Assembly: GCA_946413695.1 (NCBI GenBank)
Contig: CAMKLV010000005.1
Coordinates: forward strand, 20,810 to 84,809
Direction of reading: 5' to 3'
Origin: Firm-04 sp946413695
Lineage (GTDB): Bacteria > Bacillota > Clostridia > Oscillospirales > Ruminococcaceae
Length of the DNA: 64,000 bases
This document shows, in pieces, positions 59,527 through 64,000 of the stretch (the stretch's first letter is position 1; each line of letters opens with the position of its first letter). The notes below the pieces were generated by a model, which was not told where the DNA came from, did no database searches, and was given only the letters and a program-made list of their open reading frames with translations. The translations under genes were made by a program, and so were the position numbers.

Positions 59527-62500
59527 TTATACGAGCTTTGCGATAATCTTCAGGATGCCGATGACATCGTTGGAATCGAGCACATCGTCATCCACAACTG
59601 CTGCGTTGAGCTTGCCCTGATCATAGACAACAGCCTTTTTATCTTCTGCGATGAATCTTGCAAGCAGAACCGCGTCAGAGACATCGACCATTTCATCGAG
59701 GTTGACGTCGCCGATCAGACCTGCGGACGGCGTCGGGAAGTCCGGCTCTGCGCCGAAGTCAATCCACATTGTGACTGCGTCATCCTTCGGGCCGTATGCA
59801 GGGGATGCCGTGTTCTGGGATGCGAGCTCAGAAGCGGAGAGTGCCTTGCTGTACATGCGGACTGCGCCGAAATCTGCGCTGGAGCCTCTGCCGGTCTCCG
59901 GGCAGGCGCCGATGGTCACGCTGTAATTTGCATGTGCCGGACCGCCGGTGTTAAGCTGCTTGTTCGCGAGAATCTGACCGTCTGCGTAGACGGAGAGCGT
60001 GTTGGTTTCGCCGTTGTAGATGCCTGCGACCTGATGCATCTTGCCGATCCACGAGGACTTCATTGCGGAAGGCATTTCGTAGGAGCAGACCTGCCAGCCG
60101 CCGTTTGCATAGATGAAGAAGTCGAGGATGCCCGGGCGGGTGCGGAGCGAGAAGCTGTGGTCGCCCTTAGATACGAACATGTTGTATTCCGGATCGTCGG
60201 TCGGGATAACATTTGCTTCAACGGTGAAGGAATGCTTGTTTTCCACGACCGGATCGAGGATGGAGTTGAACGGAACCTCGACCTTGCCGCGCATCAGGGT
60301 TGTGCCGTCTGCTTCGCGCAGCTCAGCGGATGCCGGAACCGGAATCATCATCTGGTTCTTGCTGAGGTCCTGAATGTAGGATGCGATCTTACGGAACGGC
60401 TTTGCCTGTTCTGCGAGCTGTGCGCCGGTTGTCTTTGCACCGGTCGGCATGATGGTGAATGTCCAGTTGTATGCGCGCTTGCTGGAGAGCTGATACTGAC
60501 CGAGGACGCCGGGGCCGCAGGTTGCGGAGCCGGTACCCATGGAGCCGTAGTTGAGGCTGACATAGGTCTGGGTGCGCGGTTTCAGTTCATAGGGGTGATT
60601 TGCCTTCATCAGATCTTCCGGCAGGAAGTGGAGTGCGCTGCCTTCGATCGGGGTATCTGCTGCGATGAGCAGACCGTTTTCGTGCTTGGTGCTCTGGATT
60701 GCCATCCAGTTGAGATCAGTGATGTTGCCGCAGTCATCCGCCTTCATGTACGGGAAGAAGAAGCCGCTGACGGTTTCTGTCCAGACGCCGAGTCTGCCGT
60801 TGGTCTTGCGGTCATTGAAGGTCTCGACCGGACCGTTGCCGTACCATGTGACGTTCTCGAAGCCTGCCGGCAGCGTCATGATTGAGCCGACGCGCAGGAA
60901 GTTGCCGAGACCGGACTGCGTTGCATCGACGCGGATGCCGACGGTGACATTGCCGTCGCCCATGACGGTGTACTGGAGGTTGACAGAGGTGTTGCCTGCG
61001 TTCGGGAGCTGGGTGTAAACGGTGATGACCTGATTGCCGTTTTCCTCGCGGGTTTCGATCTTATTGACCTTTGCGCCGTTCATCGCGGTGCGCCATTTCG
61101 TATCGAAGGAACCGCGTGCGCCATTGTTGTCATTTTCGACATAGCCGCGCCAGAAGTTCGGTGCCGGACCGTTTTCGATGAGCAGCTCGCCGTTATAGCG
61201 GTAGTTGACCATCTGACCGGTGCTCTTGCTGACTGCGAAGCTGAAGTTCTTGCCGGTGACGCTGTAATCGCCGCTGTTCTCCTTGACGGTGACTGCGTCG
61301 GTGCTTGCCTTTCTGACTACCTTTGCCGCGCCTGCGGGCACGCTGAACTGTGCATAGGAGAGCTCGGTGCCTGCCGGAACAACAGCAGTGCCTTCCTTGG
61401 TCTTGACGGAGACATTCAGCAGGAACTCATCGCCGGGGGCAATGGCTGCCGGAAGTTTGAACGGAACTGTAATTGTACCGTGGGTCAGCGGTTTGACATC
61501 GGTGTCTTCCGCTTCACCGCTGCTGATCTCGATACCGTTCTTCAGCAGAGACCAGATGACATCATACTCATTGAGGTTGGTGAAGTTGCTTTCGTTGTAA
61601 ACAGAGACTTTTCGCTCGTTGATCTGACTTGCGTCAGCGCTGAACCAATAGTTCTGATACTGGAACTTGACCTCTTCGATTTCCGGCTGCGGCGTTCTGT
61701 CCGGGCTGACCAGACCGTTTTCGCAGAAGCTGTTATCGTTCGGGTTGTCGCCCCAGTCGCCGCCGTATGCGAAGTAATGGCCGCGGCTTTCGTCGCCGTA
61801 GAGGTTCTTGTGTGCGTAGTCTTCGCTGTAGTAATCCCACTTGCCGTTGACATAGCTGATGCTTGCAGCGCCCTTGGATTCGGTGACCTCTGCGCTGTAA
61901 TCGAGCCAGACGAGGACAGAGGAATCGCTCGGTGCGATTGCCGGAGTCTGGCTGTTCTGGCCGCTGATCTCGGTTGCAGAGAGTGCTCTGTTATAGATAC
62001 GTGCCATCGAGATTTCGCCGTCAAAGCGTCTGCCGTTCGATGCATCATAGCCGATGCCGAGCGGGGTGGTGCCGCTGTCGATGCCGTCTGCTACGGATTC
62101 GGAGCCGAGCAGCTTGCCGTCGCAGTAGATCGAGAGCGTGCCCTTGTCATAGACACCGACAACCTGATGCCAGTTGCCGACCCAGTCGGACGGGAAGCTT
62201 GTTGCAACGGACTTCCAGCCGCCGCTGTAGACGAAGAATTCGAGACCGCTGCCGCTGCTGCGGGTCTTGAGTGCGCAGTTGTTGTCGCCGATCGAGAGCA
62301 GAACGCTGTTCTGTGCGGTCGATGCCGGCTTGACAATCGCTTCAAAGGTAAAGGATTTGCCTGTGCCGGAGAGCGAGCTGAGATACGAGGTGTTGCCGTC
62401 CATCAGGGTGTAGCCCTTGCAGGAGACGCCGCTCAGCGATGCAGCGCCCGCATTGCGGTTGAAATCGGATTCATTCGCGCTGACTGTACCGGTCAGACCC

Positions 62501-64000
62501 TTCTGATCCTTGATCTCATAGCTGGTGGAGCTGCCGCCGAAGCCGCCGAGGGAGACTGCACGCGACTGATCGCACCAGTCCCAGATGAAGCCGCCGAGCA
62601 TGTTGTCTGCACTGCGGATCGAATCCCAGTATTCTTTGAGGCCGCCGACGGAGTTGCCCATTGCGTGGTCATATTCGCACATGACATATGGCATCTTGCC
62701 GACGCCTGCCTTGCCGAGGATGCCGGTCTGACCGGGATACATCTGGCTGGACATGTCAACGCCCATTGCGTCGCCCTGACCCTCACTGTGGACAGGTCTT
62801 GTCGGGTCATTCTTCTTGAAATACCAGATCATGTCGCGGAACAGACCGTTTGCACAGTTCGGATCGCCCGTGTACTGCATCTCGTTGCCGATCGACCAGC
62901 CGAAGATTGCCGGATGGTTTTTCAGACGCTGGAATGTAGTCTGTGTGCGGTCCAGACCGAGCTCATAGAACAAGCCCTTCTGTGTGCCGTTGTCGCCGTA
63001 CATCAGCGCGTGGCACTCCATATTGGTTTCTGCGAGCATGTACATGCCGTACTTGTTGCAGAGCCAGTAGAGGTAGGAATCGTTGCTGTAGTGCGAGGTG
63101 CGGATCGCATTGATGTTATGCGTTTTCATCTGGTGGATGTCTTCCATCATGGTCGCCTGCGGGACAGCCTTGCCGTGGAACGGGTCGGTGTCATGGCGGT
63201 TGACGCCCTTGAGCAGAAGACGCTTGCCGTTGATGGTCATGACCTGCCACTGCTTTGTGGTGACACGGTAGGAGCCGTCAACCTGCGTGGATGTGAAGCC
63301 GATCTCACGGAAGCCCATCTGTGCGGAGACGGTTTCGATTGTGCCCTTGCTGTTTTTCAGCGTCAGGACGAGTGCGTAGAGGTTCGGGTGCTCTGCGGAC
63401 CAGAGCTTCGGGGAGAGGACTTCCTTGGAAATCTTTGCGGTGACGATCTTGCCTGCATCGACAGATGAAACAGGGATCGTTGTGCCTGCGGTGAGGTTGT
63501 TGCCTGCTTCATCGAGCACGGCGACATCCACGCTCAGACCGCTGACATTTGCAGAAGCCTTGTTGTGAATGTTGACCGAGAGGTTCAGCGATGCATTCTG
63601 ATAGTTGTTGTCGAGATCGGTCTGGACGGTGTAGTCGCTGATCTTGACAAGCGGCGTACTGGTCAGGTAGACATCGCGGAAGATACCGCCGTCATAGATC
63701 ATATCCTGATCCTCGAACCATGTGCCGTCGCAGAACTTGTGAACCTCAACGGCGATCAGGTTTTCGCCTTCGGTCAGGTAATCGGTGATGTCAAAGCGGT
63801 GCGGTGCAAAGGTATCCTCGCTGTAGCCCGCTTCCTTGCCGTTGACATATACATAGTATGCGGACTCAACGCCCTCGAAGTGGATTTCGACGCGGCGGTT
63901 GTCCTTCAGCATATCTGAGGAGACGTTGATTGTTTTGCGGTAGAGACCGACCGGATTGTAGTTGGTCGGGGCTTTCGGGCAGCTGACGCCGCGGTCATAT
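59527..64000 (-). CDS. GH2 beta-galactosidase-type enzyme with two LamG domains and dockerin, 5' partial
   Basis: About 1490 codons are visible; the frame stays open through the right edge (Y..PTNYNPVGLYRKTI), so the N-terminus and signal peptide are missing. The first part is the GH2 jelly-roll and Ig-like domains, then the barrel. The acid/base Glu is in GWSIGNEMQY (codon 62881-62883) and the nucleophile Glu in VMCEYDHAMGN (62674-62676). After FIWDWCDQ a LamG domain is inserted (about 62500-61930), after which the GH2 sequence resumes (FAYGGDWGDNPND). Further Ig and beta domains, a second LamG (about 60280-59750) and a dockerin (about 59715-59527; DVNLDEMVDVSDAV) follow. It should remove beta-galactose from galactan or arabinogalactan side chains. 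Confidence 0.92.
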   Translation of the reverse strand, partial: YDRGVSCPKAPTNYNPVGLYRKTINVSSDMLKDNRRVEIHFEGVESAYYVYVNGKEAGYSEDTFAPHRFDITDYLTEGENLIAVEVHKFCDGTWFEDQDMIYDGGIFRDVYLTSTPLVKISDYTVQTDLDNNYQNASLNLSVNIHNKASANVSGLSVDVAVLDEAGNNLTAGTTIPVSSVDAGKIVTAKISKEVLSPKLWSAEHPNLYALVLTLKNSKGTIETVSAQMGFREIGFTSTQVDGSYRVTTKQWQVMTINGKRLLLKGVNRHDTDPFHGKAVPQATMMEDIHQMKTHNINAIRTSHYSNDSYLYWLCNKYGMYMLAETNMECHALMYGDNGTQKGLFYELGLDRTQTTFQRLKNHPAIFGWSIGNEMQYTGDPNCANGLFRDMIWYFKKNDPTRPVHSEGQGDAMGVDMSSQMYPGQTGILGKAGVGKMPYVMCEYDHAMGNSVGGLKEYWDSIRSADNMLGGFIWDWCDQSRAVSLGGFGGSSTSYEIKDQKGLTGTVSANESDFNRNAGAASLSGVSCKGYTLMDGNTSYLSSLSGTGKSFTFEAIVKPASTAQNSVLLSIGDNNCALKTRSSGSGLEFFVYSGGWKSVATSFPSDWVGNWHQVVGVYDKGTLSIYCDGKLLGSESVADGIDSGTTPLGIGYDASNGRRFDGEISMARIYNRALSATEISGQNSQTPAIAPSDSSVLVWLDYSAEVTESKGAASISYVNGKWDYYSEDYAHKNLYGDESRGHYFAYGGDWGDNPNDNSFCENGLVSPDRTPQPEIEEVKFQYQNYWFSADASQINERKVSVYNESNFTNLNEYDVIWSLLKNGIEISSGEAEDTDVKPLTHGTITVPFKLPAAIAPGDEFLLNVSVKTKEGTAVVPAGTELSYAQFSVPAGAAKVVRKASTDAVTVKENSGDYSVTGKNFSFAVSKSTGQMVNYRYNGELLIENGPAPNFWRGYVENDNNGARGSFDTKWRTAMNGAKVNKIETREENGNQVITVYTQLPNAGNTSVNLQYTVMGDGNVTVGIRVDATQSGLGNFLRVGSIMTLPAGFENVTWYGNGPVETFNDRKTNGRLGVWTETVSGFFFPYMKADDCGNITDLNWMAIQSTKHENGLLIAADTPIEGSALHFLPEDLMKANHPYELKPRTQTYVSLNYGSMGTGSATCGPGVLGQYQLSSKRAYNWTFTIMPTGAKTTGAQLAEQAKPFRKIASYIQDLSKNQMMIPVPASAELREADGTTLMRGKVEVPFNSILDPVVENKHSFTVEANVIPTDDPEYNMFVSKGDHSFSLRTRPGILDFFIYANGGWQVCSYEMPSAMKSSWIGKMHQVAGIYNGETNTLSVYADGQILANKQLNTGGPAHANYSVTIGACPETGRGSSADFGAVRMYSKALSASELASQNTASPAYGPKDDAVTMWIDFGAEPDFPTPSAGLIGDVNLDEMVDVSDAVLLARFIAEDKKAVVYDQGKLNAAVVDDDVLDSNDVIGILKIIAKLV

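Overview
The window looks like chromosome from a cellulosome-producing Ruminococcus-type gut or rumen Firmicute (class Clostridia), close in style to R. champanellensis or R. flavefaciens. The evidence is nine secreted carbohydrate-active enzymes with C-terminal or internal dockerin modules, a cohesin-like lipoprotein, strong AGGAGG-type ribosome binding sites, and TTGACA-17-TATAAT promoters. Genes are fairly GC-rich with AT-rich spacers. The species is inferred; I saw no rRNA or tRNA gene that could settle it.

Layout. 1-2017 (-): a clostripain-family (C11) peptidase, cut by the window edge. 2124-9485 (-): one likely operon of DUF2156 protein, YkgJ-type cysteine-cluster protein, a membrane protein, a 30-codon membrane peptide, PepD dipeptidase, SbcD and SbcC. 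9601-11267 (-): a histidine kinase/response regulator pair. 11712-14957 (+): a large GH10 xylanase. 15211-18656: a TlpA-like lipoprotein, a cluster of palindromic repeats, a GHL10 lipoprotein, and a DUF4230 gene broken by an in-frame TAA. 18857-21548 (-): a tight moxR / DUF58 / cohesin-lipoprotein operon. 21950-26065 (+): two GH9 cellulases with dockerins. 26154-36207: mostly housekeeping genes (metallophosphoesterase, asparaginase, DUF4416, endonuclease III, Pta, HflX, a PRTase-like protein). This stretch also holds a T-box leader in front of an unusual XRE-cupin-acyl-CoA synthetase. 36537-38684 (-): a GH30 enzyme with CBM and dockerin. 38880-45458 (-): an ABC permease with its membrane-fusion partner, a KtrA/KtrB-like potassium system and an AGCS amino-acid symporter. 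46110-64000: a hydrolase island with a CE1-like esterase lipoprotein, GH97, GH127/146, CBM-dockerin-CE1, a beta-helix GH141-like enzyme and a multi-domain GH2 enzyme cut by the right edge.

How the parts fit. The GH10, GH9, GH30, GH97, GH127, CE1, GH141-like and GH2 products together cover cellulose, xylan and the arabinose- and galactose-rich side chains of pectin or arabinogalactan. Nearly all carry dockerins, so they should be exported and mounted on scaffoldins encoded elsewhere. The dockerin sequences fall into several types, which suggests more than one cohesin partner. The cohesin-like lipoprotein, encoded with MoxR and DUF58, is the only possible docking partner in the window and would sit on the membrane.

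Most notable observations: the lipoprotein cohesin in a MoxR-DUF58 operon; a T-box riboswitch controlling a fused XRE-cupin-acyl-CoA synthetase; a DUF4230 gene split by a single TAA; a roughly 160-bp foldback element beside a family of modular palindromic repeats found at eight intergenic sites; and a GH2 enzyme with a LamG domain inserted in its catalytic barrel.
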